Positions 51,212-58,844 of a DNA stretch of 64,000 bases are shown piece after piece. The position numbers and the translations under genes are program-made. The stretch covers positions 47,824 to 111,823 of the forward strand of contig NZ_JAIXYH010000018.1 in assembly GCF_027490375.1 (NCBI RefSeq), in the 5' to 3' direction. Under the pieces are notes generated by a model that worked only from the letters and a program-made list of their open reading frames with translations, searched no databases and was not told the DNA's origin. Origin of the DNA: Flavobacterium sp. GTDB taxonomy: Bacteria; Bacteroidota; Bacteroidia; Flavobacteriales; Flavobacteriaceae. How positions within the stretch are numbered: the stretch's first letter is position 1; each line of letters begins with the position of its first letter.

Positions 51212-51342
51212 GCGTTTTACAACAACCCGTATAGCTTATCGAAGGGTTGCCAGCAAGGTTTTCGCATCGCAGCTAGCTTTGGATCGGTGGGCAGAAAAGT
51301 GCTTAGAATCCGCCACAAGCCCTAGCCAAACCGTTGTATCGC
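51212..51342. repeat. Imperfect palindrome between two single genes, attC-like
   Basis: Starts GCGTTTTACAACAACCC and ends with ACCGTTGTATCGC; the ends are near complements (GCG..TACAAC against GTTGTATCGC). Inside, CAACCC and GGGTTG form another stem. The size (131 bp), imperfect complementary ends and a place just after a short gene resemble an integron attC site, but the canonical core GTTRRRY is not present. Confidence 0.4.
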
Positions 51343-51381
51343 ATTTTTCAAATTTGTATCATTAGAACTAAACTTTAAAAT

Positions 51382-51777
51382 ATGGAATCAATCGACATCA
51401 AAGAACCAGCCATTTTAATCAGACTCAATAAGACTTTTGAACCAAAAATGGACAGAAATGTACTTTTTGACTACACTCGTGGAAGATGGAAAGTAAAAAC
51501 CGAACGAGCCAAAAAAGCAAAGTATGGAATTGCTGTATATAAAGGTATTATTCAAGAGGTTTACGAAATTGAAAAATGGCATAAAGCCGGAACAACCGAA
51601 AGTTCGAGAAAACCAAATGATAGACCAGACTTAAACTCAACAAAAAGTTTAGAAGGACGTTATGAATTTACTGGAAAACTTGCTTCAGAAGAAATAAGAA
51701 AAAAATATAACCAAAAGTCTGTGAAGCATTATTTTGTAAAAGGAAATGCAAACCCAATTAATTATGTTAACGTATAA
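51382..51777 (+). CDS. Conserved 131-residue protein of unknown function
   Basis: No signal peptide. Sequence blocks IDIKEPAILIRLNKTFEP, RGRWKVKTERAKKAKYGIAV, GIIQEVYEIEKWHKAGTT and SVKHYFVKGNANPINYVNV. I recall similar stand-alone proteins with the pattern ATRGVWKV...A-KYALAVY...GVIREVY and an ending with NPIKYV scattered in accessory DNA of many bacteria, but I know no function or accepted family name. It sits between repeats B and C as a single-gene unit. Confidence 0.75.
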   Translation: MESIDIKEPAILIRLNKTFEPKMDRNVLFDYTRGRWKVKTERAKKAKYGIAVYKGIIQEVYEIEKWHKAGTTESSRKPNDRPDLNSTKSLEGRYEFTGKLASEEIRKKYNQKSVKHYFVKGNANPINYVNV

Positions 51778-51789
51778 AAAACTCCCATC

Positions 51790-51897
51790 CGCTCCACAAA
51801 CGTCTCCCAACTTCTAGGCATTTCGCAGTACTTTTACATCTAAAAGTTATAGTATGTACTCCTGCTTGGTTGATAGGGAAGTGCTTCGAAATCAGCC
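51790..51897. repeat. Palindromic cassette-boundary repeat, copy C
   Basis: CGCTCCACAAACGTCTCCCA then GGCATTTCGCAGTAC, GTACTCCTGCTTGGTTG and CGAAATCAGCC. GGC-ATTTCG pairs with CGAAAT-ca-GCC around the CAG-TAC/GTA-CTG inner dyad. It matches copy A at 50675-50785. Confidence 0.75.
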
Positions 51898-51917
51898 ATT
51901 CGTGTTGCTGAAAAACG

Positions 51918-52433
51918 TTAACTGAAATGTTTTTCCGACGCCCAATTACTCGTTTGCTCGTTTTTTGCGTTAATTGGTAATCGAGGATTTATTTCATAAA
52001 GTTGTTCAATTTTTTCAATAGCATAGTCAAAAGTAATCAGTTCTTTCAAAAGTAGTTGGTCGAATACATATAAAATCCCCTTCACTGAAATTCCATTGGC
52101 GGTTGCTTGCCTTCTCAATTTTCCATCACCGGAAAGCAATATACCGTTTAATTTATCAGCATAATACCAAACTGAACAATCTTCAAAACTCAATCCTGAA
52201 CTATTATCTAAAATTGCTGAGATGCGTTGAAAATCTTCTTCTTCTTCTGTGATTATTAATTCAATTTCCTCAGAGTTTATATATTTTTCAATTATAATCT
52301 TTTGATCTTCATTGAGTTCTTCAAATACGAAATCCGTAGTTTTCAATTCTAAATCTAACTGAATAAATTCGTTCATTAAATTAAGTTGAACTAAATCAAT
52401 CAATATATTAGCATCGTTTATTATTATTGTCAT
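51918..52433 (-). CDS. PIN-domain protein, probable toxin
   Basis: 171 residues. PIN nuclease acids: Asp7 in IINDANILIDLVQLN, the SFEDCSVWYYADKLNG segment with acidic residues and GDGKLRRQA near residue 112. PIN toxins cut RNA, often tRNA. The C-terminal 40 residues extend past the domain. It starts 9 bp downstream of the XRE-ImmA gene on the same strand, a pairing proposed as toxin-antitoxin-like. Its stop lies inside the GTTAAC edge of repeat C. Confidence 0.82.
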   Translation of the reverse strand: MTIIINDANILIDLVQLNLMNEFIQLDLELKTTDFVFEELNEDQKIIIEKYINSEEIELIITEEEEDFQRISAILDNSSGLSFEDCSVWYYADKLNGILLSGDGKLRRQATANGISVKGILYVFDQLLLKELITFDYAIEKIEQLYEINPRLPINAKNEQTSNWASEKHFS

Positions 52434-52442
52434 TGATCAAAT

Positions 52443-53489
52443 TTATAGTAATGAATTTTCATTCAGTAAATTGATATTTTGATTCAATAGCGATGATGCT
52501 TTACTAATCGAAATAATTTCTTGTGATAAAGCTCTATATACCAACTGTTCAAATCGGTTTGACTTTTCTGGTGTCGGAAATCTTGGCAAATTAACTTCAC
52601 GTTTCAAACTTGGGTTGAAGTTAATCTTTTTGTAAAAATCAATTTTTCTATTTTCGGTAAATATGCCGGCATCGACCAACCTATAAATAATAGCTTGAAT
52701 ACTCATACCATATTTTCTCTGAACTTCAATTAATTCGTTTAAAGAGATTAAATCTCTTTTTACTCCAAACTCTTTAATTACAAGTTTTTTAGGAAAAAGA
52801 AATTCTGATGCAAATTTGTTACAATAATTCTCTTCGTCTTTTAGATTACATTCGGGAATGTTTAGAAGCAAATGACCTAACTCGTGTAATAAAGTAAAAC
52901 GTTTTCTCTCTACTGGAAAATTGCCATTTACAACAATTACGGGGAATTTATCATTTACGAAAGTTGCTAAACCGTCGAAATTATCATCTACGTCAAAAAG
53001 CTCAATAACTTTTATTTCATTATCTTCTAAAAGCTGAATAATATTATGAATTGGATCAAGTCCAATTTCCCATACATTCCTCAAAGTCAAAACTATTTTT
53101 TCAATATCCTCAATAGAAGTGACTTTTTCATTTTTAATAAAATTTTTAAAAGAGTAATCAATTTGTAATAAACTTTCTATCTCTAAATAGTTTTCAAGGT
53201 TTAACTTTATTAACTGCTCTAAAGATTTTTGCTTTTTATTTGAAAAAGAACTTTTTTTTCTAAAATTTAGAACACCTAATTCTATTTTACTAGGTTTAAA
53301 AAAATAATCGATTTTTACTTTTAATGATTTCCCCAATTTCAAAAGATTTGAACTACTAGGTATAGATTCACCTTTTTCATATTTACTAATCATTTGTTTA
53401 GAAACACCAATCATATCAGCTAATTCCTGTTGGGATAACCCTTTTAGAGCTCTAGCATTTTTAATTTTTTGAGAGACTATTTCTTTCAT
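52443..53489 (-). CDS. XRE domain fused to ImmA/IrrE metallopeptidase, probable antitoxin or regulator
   Basis: 348 residues. N-terminal XRE helix-turn-helix (residues 8-65: ALKGLSQQELADMIGVSKQM). The middle is a helical linker. The zinc peptidase has the HExxH at residues 202-206 in LLHELGHLLLN with the later CNKFASEFLFP segment. Such COG2856 proteins cut repressors in response to signals and pair with PIN toxins. The promoter region has two direct TTAGTTGA repeats, which suggests self-regulation. Confidence 0.88.
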   Translation of the reverse strand: MKEIVSQKIKNARALKGLSQQELADMIGVSKQMISKYEKGESIPSSSNLLKLGKSLKVKIDYFFKPSKIELGVLNFRKKSSFSNKKQKSLEQLIKLNLENYLEIESLLQIDYSFKNFIKNEKVTSIEDIEKIVLTLRNVWEIGLDPIHNIIQLLEDNEIKVIELFDVDDNFDGLATFVNDKFPVIVVNGNFPVERKRFTLLHELGHLLLNIPECNLKDEENYCNKFASEFLFPKKLVIKEFGVKRDLISLNELIEVQRKYGMSIQAIIYRLVDAGIFTENRKIDFYKKINFNPSLKREVNLPRFPTPEKSNRFEQLVYRALSQEIISISKASSLLNQNINLLNENSLL

Positions 53490-53500
53490 ATGATTTTAGT

Positions 53501-53530
53501 TTAGTTGACAAAAATACAAAAATTAGTTGA
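53501..53530 (-). promoter_or_regulatory. Promoter and candidate operator of the PIN/XRE-ImmA pair
   Basis: On the minus strand TATTTTTG (plus-strand 53509-53516) is a -7 box. It is flanked by two direct copies of TTAGTTGA at 53501-53508 and 53523-53530, 22 bp apart (two helical turns), so one protein dimer pair could cover it. Confidence 0.5.
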
Positions 53531-53606
53531 TTTGTAAACCGCGTCTAAAAAAACATAACACGTTAGCGAACAGCCGTACCTATTTTACACCATCATTCCC
53601 AAACCC

Positions 53607-53668
53607 CCGCTCCGCAAACTCTCCCGACTTTGAGGTACTTCAAGCCACTTTTCCTATTTCGTACCTCA
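53607..53668. repeat. Degenerate cassette-boundary repeat, third copy
   Basis: CCGCTCCGCAAACTCTCCCG matches the start of copies A and C. GAGGTAC (53632-53638) and GTACCTC (53661-53667) form a perfect dyad. It follows the PIN/XRE-ImmA unit. Just before it, at about 53560, ACACGTTAGCGAACAGCCG resembles cassette edges. Confidence 0.5.
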
Positions 53669-53760
53669 GTAAAACCCAAATCACATGAAACTTCCCAGCT
53701 TTGTCCCTAATTCTATCCTGAAAAATCGGATTTCCCAAAGAACGATCGTTTATTTTATTA

Positions 53761-53880
53761 CGTTTTCGCGCTAAGGATGGCAGAGGAAATCCTGCCACGA
53801 GCGGCTGTTGCCGAGTGGCACCCCGATAGTTGTCGGGGGTAGCGAACAGCCTGACCTGCCGAAACCAATTTTAGTTGAAG
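53761..53880. repeat. GC-rich repeat with two short hairpins
   Basis: CGTTTTCGCGCTAAGGATGG then TGCCAC..GTGGCA with an inner CGGC-TGTT-GCCG, and CCCCGA..TCGGGG directly after. The first part matches the minus strand at 62990-63010 (TTTTCGCGTTAGGGATGGCA). The whole stretch 53490-53977 contains no gene. Confidence 0.6.
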
Positions 53881-53977
53881 TACATTCATTGGCAGGGAGC
53901 GCCCCTATTATTCAAAAATCTATTCTCCGTTAAGTTTGGTTTGCCTTAATTCCCTAAAATTTCAGAAGCAAAAACTC

Positions 53978-54187
53978 CTATTCCTCCAACATCTTGGCTA
54001 CAACCATCTTCGCCAAAATCACATCTTCTTTCGAGACCCAAACACTAACCGCGGCATCAGCCGTTCCGAAGCCCGCCAAGCGCGCCGATTCATACTCATT
54101 GCGTATGATGGCCGTAATTCCTGCCTCGCGCAAATTGTAGTTGACCGCCTGTGCCAAGATTTCGGAGCCGCTGAATACCTCTATCAC
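53978..54187 (-). CDS. DUF2007-like small signalling protein
   Basis: 69 residues: IEVFSGSEILAQAVNYNLRE, GITAIIRNEYESARL, SVWVSKEDVILAKMVV. This is the DUF2007 ferredoxin-like fold (putative signal-transducing protein), of unknown partner. It starts one base after the carB stop, so it is co-transcribed with carB. Confidence 0.85.
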   Translation of the reverse strand: MIEVFSGSEILAQAVNYNLREAGITAIIRNEYESARLAGFGTADAAVSVWVSKEDVILAKMVVAKMLEE

Positions 54188-54188
54188 T

Positions 54189-57041
54189 TTATTTACTCAA
54201 GTACATTTTTCTTCGGGCGTACAATTCGTAGAACTGATCGTCTTTCAAATCGTCGATAAATAAAATGGATTCTCCGGTCGATTTCATTTCCGGTCCGAGT
54301 GCTTTATTGACATTTCGGAATTTAGAGAACGAAAAAACAGGTTGTTTTATCGCGTAGCCTTGCAGCTGCGGATTGAATGTAAAATCGGTTACCTTATTAA
54401 CGCCAAGCATTACTTTGGTCGCGTAATTTACGTAAGGTTCGCCGTATGCTTTCGCGATGAAAGGCACGGTTCGCGAGGCACGCGGATTCGCTTCGATGAT
54501 GTAAACCGTATCGTCTTTGATGGCAAACTGCACGTTGATCAGACCAACCGTTTTTAGCGCAAGTGCTATTTTATGCGTGTGATCTTTAATTTGTTGCATG
54601 ACAAATTCGCCCAAATTAAAGGGAGGAAGTGTGGCATTGGAATCGCCCGAATGGATACCGCAAGGTTCGATATGTTCCATGATACCAATGATATACACGT
54701 TTTCACCATCGCAAATCGCGTCGGCTTCGGCTTCGATGGCACCGTCAAGGTAATGATCGAGTAGGAGCTTATTTCCGGGAATGTTCTTGAGCAAATCGAT
54801 CACATGTTCTTCCAGCTCTTGCTTGTTGATAACGATTTTCATTCCTTGACCACCAAGTACGTACGACGGGCGTACGAGCAGAGGGAAGTCGAGTGAATCG
54901 GCTAGAACAGAAGCTTCATCGGCAGTTTCAGCAATTCCGAATTTTGGATAGGGAATGTTGAGTTGCGAAAGAAGTTCTGAGAATCGACCGCGATCTTCGG
55001 CTAAATCTAGCGCGTCGAAGCTGGTTCCGAGAATTCGGATGTTGTATTTCGCGAGTTTTTCGGCGAGTTTCAGTGCGGTTTGTCCACCTAATTGAACGAT
55101 AACGCCTTCCGGTTTTTCATGCTGAATGATGTCGTAAATATGTTCCCAAAATACGGGTTCGAAGTACAGTTTGTCGGCTGTATCAAAGTCGGTTGATACC
55201 GTTTCGGGATTACAATTAATCATGATGGTTTCGAAGCCACATTCTTTGGCCGCTAGAACGCCGTGAACACAGGAGTAATCGAATTCGATACCTTGTCCGA
55301 TTCGGTTTGGACCGCTACCTAGCACCACAACTTTTTTGCGATCGGTTACGATACTTTCGTTGGCAACAAATCGTTCGCCGTTTGCTAATTCCACTTCTGC
55401 TTCGAAAGTAGAGTAGTAGTAAGGCGTTTGTGCTTTGAATTCGGCGGCACAGGTATCAACCAGTTTATAAACGCGTTTAACACCTAATTGTTCGCGAAGC
55501 TTGTAAATCTGACTTTCCAAACAGCCTAGCATATGCGCAATTTGCCGGTCGGCGAATCCTTTTTGTTTGGCTTCGAGAAGTAGGTTTTTTGGAAGCGTAT
55601 CGATTTGGTAGGTTGAAATCGTTTTTTCGAGTTGGTATAATTCTTCGTATTGACGCAAGAACCACATGTCGATTTTCGTGATTTCGTGTATACGCGATAA
55701 CGGAATTCCCATTTGAATGGCATCGTAAATTACAAAAACCCGATCCCAAGAGGCGTGGGTTAATTTATCGATGATTTGCTCGTAGTTGGTATAGCTTTTT
55801 CCGTCGGCACCTAGTCCGTTTCGTTTAATTTCTAGCGATTGCGTTGCTTTATGAAGTGCTTCTTGAAACGAGCGTCCGATGCCCATAACTTCGCCAACGG
55901 ATTTCATTTGGAGTCCAAGTGTTCTATCGGCACCTTCAAATTTATCGAAATTCCAACGCGGTATTTTTACGATTACGTAATCGAGTGTGGGTTCGAAAAG
56001 CGCTGAAGTTGATTTAGTAATTTGGTTTTGAAGCTCGTCGAGCGTATATCCTAATGCGAGTTTCGATGCAATTTTAGCGATTGGGTAACCGGTTGCTTTT
56101 GACGCCAGTGCAGACGAACGCGAAACCCGTGGGTTGATCTCGATGGCTACGATATCTTCTTTTTCATCCGGCGAAACCGCAAATTGAACGTTACAGCCAC
56201 CAGCAAAGTTTCCGATGGAACGCATCATTTTGATGGCCATGTCGCGCATGCGTTGAAAAGTTTTGTCGGACAATGTCATGGCGGGCGCAACGGTAATCGA
56301 ATCGCCGGTATGTATTCCCATCGGATCCATATTTTCGATGGAACAGATGATTACTACGTTGTCGTTTTTATCGCGAAGTAATTCGAGTTCGTATTCTTTC
56401 CAACCCAGCAACGCCTTATCGATAAGAACTTCGTGTATTGGCGAAGCTTCGAGTCCGCGTGTAAGTAAATCATCGAAGTCTTCTTTGCGATGCACGAAAG
56501 CTGCTCCAGTACCTCCAAGGGTAAACGACGGACGTATAACGAGTGGAAATCCGAATTCCTGGGCGATTTCTTTTCCTTTCAGAAACGAGTTTGCTGTTTT
56601 TGCAGGTGCAGCTCCTACGCCAATTTGTTCGAGTAACTGCTTAAACTGTTCGCGGTCTTCGGTAATATTGATGGCGTTCACGTCGACACCAATCATTCGT
56701 ACGTTAAAATCGTTCCAAATGCCTTTTTCGTCGGCTTCTAAACACAAATTCAAGGCTGTTTGTCCGCCCATTGTTGGGAGCACGGCGTCGATTTGTGGGT
56801 GCGCTTTTAAGATTTCGATGATCGATTTGGTGGTGAGTGGCTTCAGATAAACGTGATCGGCCATGGATGGGTCGGTCATGATGGTCGCAGGATTGGAATT
56901 AATCAAAATAACTTCAATTCCTTCTTCTTTAATGGAACGAGCTGATTGTGATCCGGCGTAGTCGAATTCGCAGGCTTGTCCGATAACTATTGGTCCTGAG
57001 CCGATAATTAAGACCGATTTAATGGAGTTGTCTTTTGGCAT
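54189..57041 (-). CDS. carB: Carbamoyl-phosphate synthase, large subunit
   Basis: 950 residues. Two ATP-grasp halves, each with IGSGPIVIGQACEFDY / LGSGPNRIGQGIEFDY and GGQTALNL / GGQTALKL. It makes carbamoyl phosphate for arginine and pyrimidines with the glutaminase CarA (not in the window). The protein ends right after the second ATP-grasp half (FSFSKFRNVNKALGPEMKST), without the ~120-residue MGS-like allosteric domain of the E. coli enzyme, so UMP/ornithine control is probably missing. Confidence 0.95.
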   Translation of the reverse strand: MPKDNSIKSVLIIGSGPIVIGQACEFDYAGSQSARSIKEEGIEVILINSNPATIMTDPSMADHVYLKPLTTKSIIEILKAHPQIDAVLPTMGGQTALNLCLEADEKGIWNDFNVRMIGVDVNAINITEDREQFKQLLEQIGVGAAPAKTANSFLKGKEIAQEFGFPLVIRPSFTLGGTGAAFVHRKEDFDDLLTRGLEASPIHEVLIDKALLGWKEYELELLRDKNDNVVIICSIENMDPMGIHTGDSITVAPAMTLSDKTFQRMRDMAIKMMRSIGNFAGGCNVQFAVSPDEKEDIVAIEINPRVSRSSALASKATGYPIAKIASKLALGYTLDELQNQITKSTSALFEPTLDYVIVKIPRWNFDKFEGADRTLGLQMKSVGEVMGIGRSFQEALHKATQSLEIKRNGLGADGKSYTNYEQIIDKLTHASWDRVFVIYDAIQMGIPLSRIHEITKIDMWFLRQYEELYQLEKTISTYQIDTLPKNLLLEAKQKGFADRQIAHMLGCLESQIYKLREQLGVKRVYKLVDTCAAEFKAQTPYYYSTFEAEVELANGERFVANESIVTDRKKVVVLGSGPNRIGQGIEFDYSCVHGVLAAKECGFETIMINCNPETVSTDFDTADKLYFEPVFWEHIYDIIQHEKPEGVIVQLGGQTALKLAEKLAKYNIRILGTSFDALDLAEDRGRFSELLSQLNIPYPKFGIAETADEASVLADSLDFPLLVRPSYVLGGQGMKIVINKQELEEHVIDLLKNIPGNKLLLDHYLDGAIEAEADAICDGENVYIIGIMEHIEPCGIHSGDSNATLPPFNLGEFVMQQIKDHTHKIALALKTVGLINVQFAIKDDTVYIIEANPRASRTVPFIAKAYGEPYVNYATKVMLGVNKVTDFTFNPQLQGYAIKQPVFSFSKFRNVNKALGPEMKSTGESILFIDDLKDDQFYELYARRKMYLSK

Positions 57042-57107
57042 ATAGTTGTAGTTGTGTTGTTGTGGTAAAGGTAAATTTTAGACTTCAGATATTCGCTTTT
57101 TAATTCT

Positions 57108-57143
57108 AAAAAAAAAAGGCGATACCGATTAAAGTAACGCCTT
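57108..57143 (-). terminator. Rho-independent terminator of rpmH
   Basis: On the minus strand AAGGCGTTAC (57134-57143) pairs with GTATCGCCTT (57117-57126), one mismatch, followed by a run of ten T. It separates rpmH from carB. Confidence 0.85.
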
Positions 57144-57164
57144 AGTTCATTAGAGATAAACTCA

Positions 57165-57326
57165 TTATTTTTTATGTCTTGGTTCGCACGAAACTGTTAA
57201 TTTGTGACGACCTTTTGCACGTCTGCGCGCTAGAACTTTTCTTCCATTCGCAGAAGCCATTCTGTCCATAAAACCGTGCTTATTTCTTCTTTTTCTTTTC
57301 GATGGTTGAAATGTTCTTTTGCTCAT
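57165..57326 (-). CDS. rpmH: 50S ribosomal protein L34
   Basis: 53 residues, found by reading the sequence. Starts [20 protein letters not shown] and continues [20 protein letters not shown], ending CEPRHKK. It is the complete L34 protein, highly basic. It has a textbook promoter at 57388-57417 and a terminator just after the stop. dnaA, its neighbour in many bacteria, is not next to it here. Confidence 0.97.
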   Translation of the reverse strand: MSKRTFQPSKRKRRNKHGFMDRMASANGRKVLARRRAKGRHKLTVSCEPRHKK

Positions 57327-57387
57327 TGCCTGTATCTTTAAAATCTAAATTAGCTGTTGATGGGTTTGGTTTCTGAAAAACCGAGTG

Positions 57388-57417
57388 CAAATATAAGAAG
57401 ACTTTTTTGTTAGGCAA
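57388..57417 (-). promoter_or_regulatory. Flavobacterial consensus promoter of rpmH
   Basis: TTG (minus strand, 57415-57417) - exactly 19 nt - TATATTTG (57388-57395). This matches the TTG-N19-TAnnTTTG consensus of Bacteroidota sigma-A promoters and gives a ~55-nt leader before the start at 57326. Confidence 0.85.
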
Positions 57418-57483
57418 GTCGTTGCGAAAAAAATAATTTAAGTTTCGGGAATTAGTATCTTTGCCGACCAAAACGGAATCATC

Positions 57484-57999
57484 ATGTATCACAAGAATAT
57501 CAAGTTATTTCTCTTTGCCGCGCTTAATGTTTTGGCTATCTGGCAGTTTACCGAATCTGAAATCGGAAACGGTATTTTCTTAATCGTACTGTCGCTCATT
57601 TTCATTTTACTCTACTTTAAGAACGAATTCATCATCTTGGCGTTCTTTAAACTGCGTAAACAAGACTTTGAAGGCGCAAAGAAGTGGTTGGCATACATTA
57701 AAAATCCGCAAGCAGCACTGGTGCGCAAACAACAAGGTTACTTTGAGTACTTACATGGTCTTATGCTTTCGCAGACCAACATCACGCAGGCAGAAAAGCA
57801 TTTCAAGAAAGCCGTTGAATTGGGTTTGTCTATGGATACCGATTTAGCTATTGCAAAACTTAATCTTGCCGGCGTTGCCATGACGCGTCGCAGAAAACTT
57901 GAAGCTACCAATTTGCTCAATGAAGCTAAGAAATTAGACAAACAAGGTTTGCTGAAGGATCAAATCAAGTTGATGAAAGAACAGATGAAAAAGATTTAA
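57484..57999 (+). CDS. Two-helix membrane protein with TPR-like tail
   Basis: 171 residues. Hydrophobic helices IKLFLFAALNVLAIWQF and IFLIVLSLIFILLYF near the start, then helical pairs with TPR spacing (GYFEYLHGLMLSQTNITQAE, KHFKKAVELG, AKLNLAGVAMTRRRKLEATN). The soluble part should face the cytoplasm if the two helices form a hairpin. Function unknown. A -7 box TATCTTTG lies at 57456-57463 with a poor -33 region. Divergent from rpmH. Confidence 0.75.
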   Translation: MYHKNIKLFLFAALNVLAIWQFTESEIGNGIFLIVLSLIFILLYFKNEFIILAFFKLRKQDFEGAKKWLAYIKNPQAALVRKQQGYFEYLHGLMLSQTNITQAEKHFKKAVELGLSMDTDLAIAKLNLAGVAMTRRRKLEATNLLNEAKKLDKQGLLKDQIKLMKEQMKKI

Positions 58000-58147
58000 T
58001 GTAGCTTTTACGTTAATTATTTGGGTTTTATTCGTTAAATATTCTCGCTAATCATTAAAAAATCGAAAAATTTAACACTTTTGTGTTTGTTTGTCGATTT
58101 TTTTTATACTTTTATCTCTATAGTGCTGAATATCAATTCAGATTGAG

Positions 58148-58843
58148 ATGAAAAAAATTCTACCATTAGTACTGTTTTTGCTCGGTAGTTTGTCGTTTTC
58201 ACAGACAGACCAGAAAGCGTACAGCGATGCGATTCGAAAGAATATCAAACGCTACAGTGCCATTAGCGATCGAGCTTATCTGGTTGGAAAGACTGCCGAA
58301 GCTGAATATCTTTTTGATACTTTAGTTAACAATCATTTGGTTGGAACGCGTTTTAACGATTATCAATTTAAAAGGTTGTACGGCGGTAAACTAAAACTAT
58401 CTTCAATTAAAAAACCCATATTAATCCAAACTTACGCCTCATGGTGTATCATAAACAAAGGTGAAATACCCGCTTTGAACAAACTAGCGCGCCAGCATGC
58501 CAAAGATTTACAAATCATTGTGGTTTTTTGGGATCGAAAACAAGCAGCCAAAGCCGTAGCTGCACAATTTAACGGCTATATCGAAGTGTGTTATGCCAAC
58601 GAATCGTATTCGAAAGATACCGAGGTTGTGGCTACGATGAAAAATGCCATTGGATATTTGTCGTCGTATTTCCTAAACGACAATCTGGAAGTGCTTAGTA
58701 TTCGTAAAGGCGCTCCGTTACAAATTCCAAAGAAAACGCCTATAAAAGAGGCTATACGTTTGAATTTCGAATTCTATAATGCTCAAATTGCTGATATCTT
58801 AGTAAAGAGCAATCTCAAAAAAGAGCACATCGCACATCAATAA
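58148..58843 (+). CDS. Secreted thioredoxin-fold protein with a single active-site cysteine
   Basis: 231 residues. Signal peptide ILPLVLFLLGSLSFSQT. The thioredoxin-like part reads PILIQTYASWCIINKGEIPALN, where a redoxin would have WCxxC; here the second cysteine is replaced by Asn or Lys (WCIINK). LQIIVVFWDR and YFLNDNLEVL (the region of the cis-proline) follow. It may be a TlpA/ResA relative that no longer cycles a disulfide, or acts through one cysteine. Its stop abuts that of the convergent transglycosylase gene. Confidence 0.8.
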   Translation: MKKILPLVLFLLGSLSFSQTDQKAYSDAIRKNIKRYSAISDRAYLVGKTAEAEYLFDTLVNNHLVGTRFNDYQFKRLYGGKLKLSSIKKPILIQTYASWCIINKGEIPALNKLARQHAKDLQIIVVFWDRKQAAKAVAAQFNGYIEVCYANESYSKDTEVVATMKNAIGYLSSYFLNDNLEVLSIRKGAPLQIPKKTPIKEAIRLNFEFYNAQIADILVKSNLKKEHIAHQ

Positions 58844-58844
58844 T

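Noticed and set aside
50675..53668. Confirmed integron
   Set aside because: No integrase gene and no canonical attC core in the window; kept only as a cassette-like hypothesis.
56263..56850. 195-codon plus-strand frame
   Set aside because: Antisense shadow inside carB with serine/proline-rich nonsense sequence.
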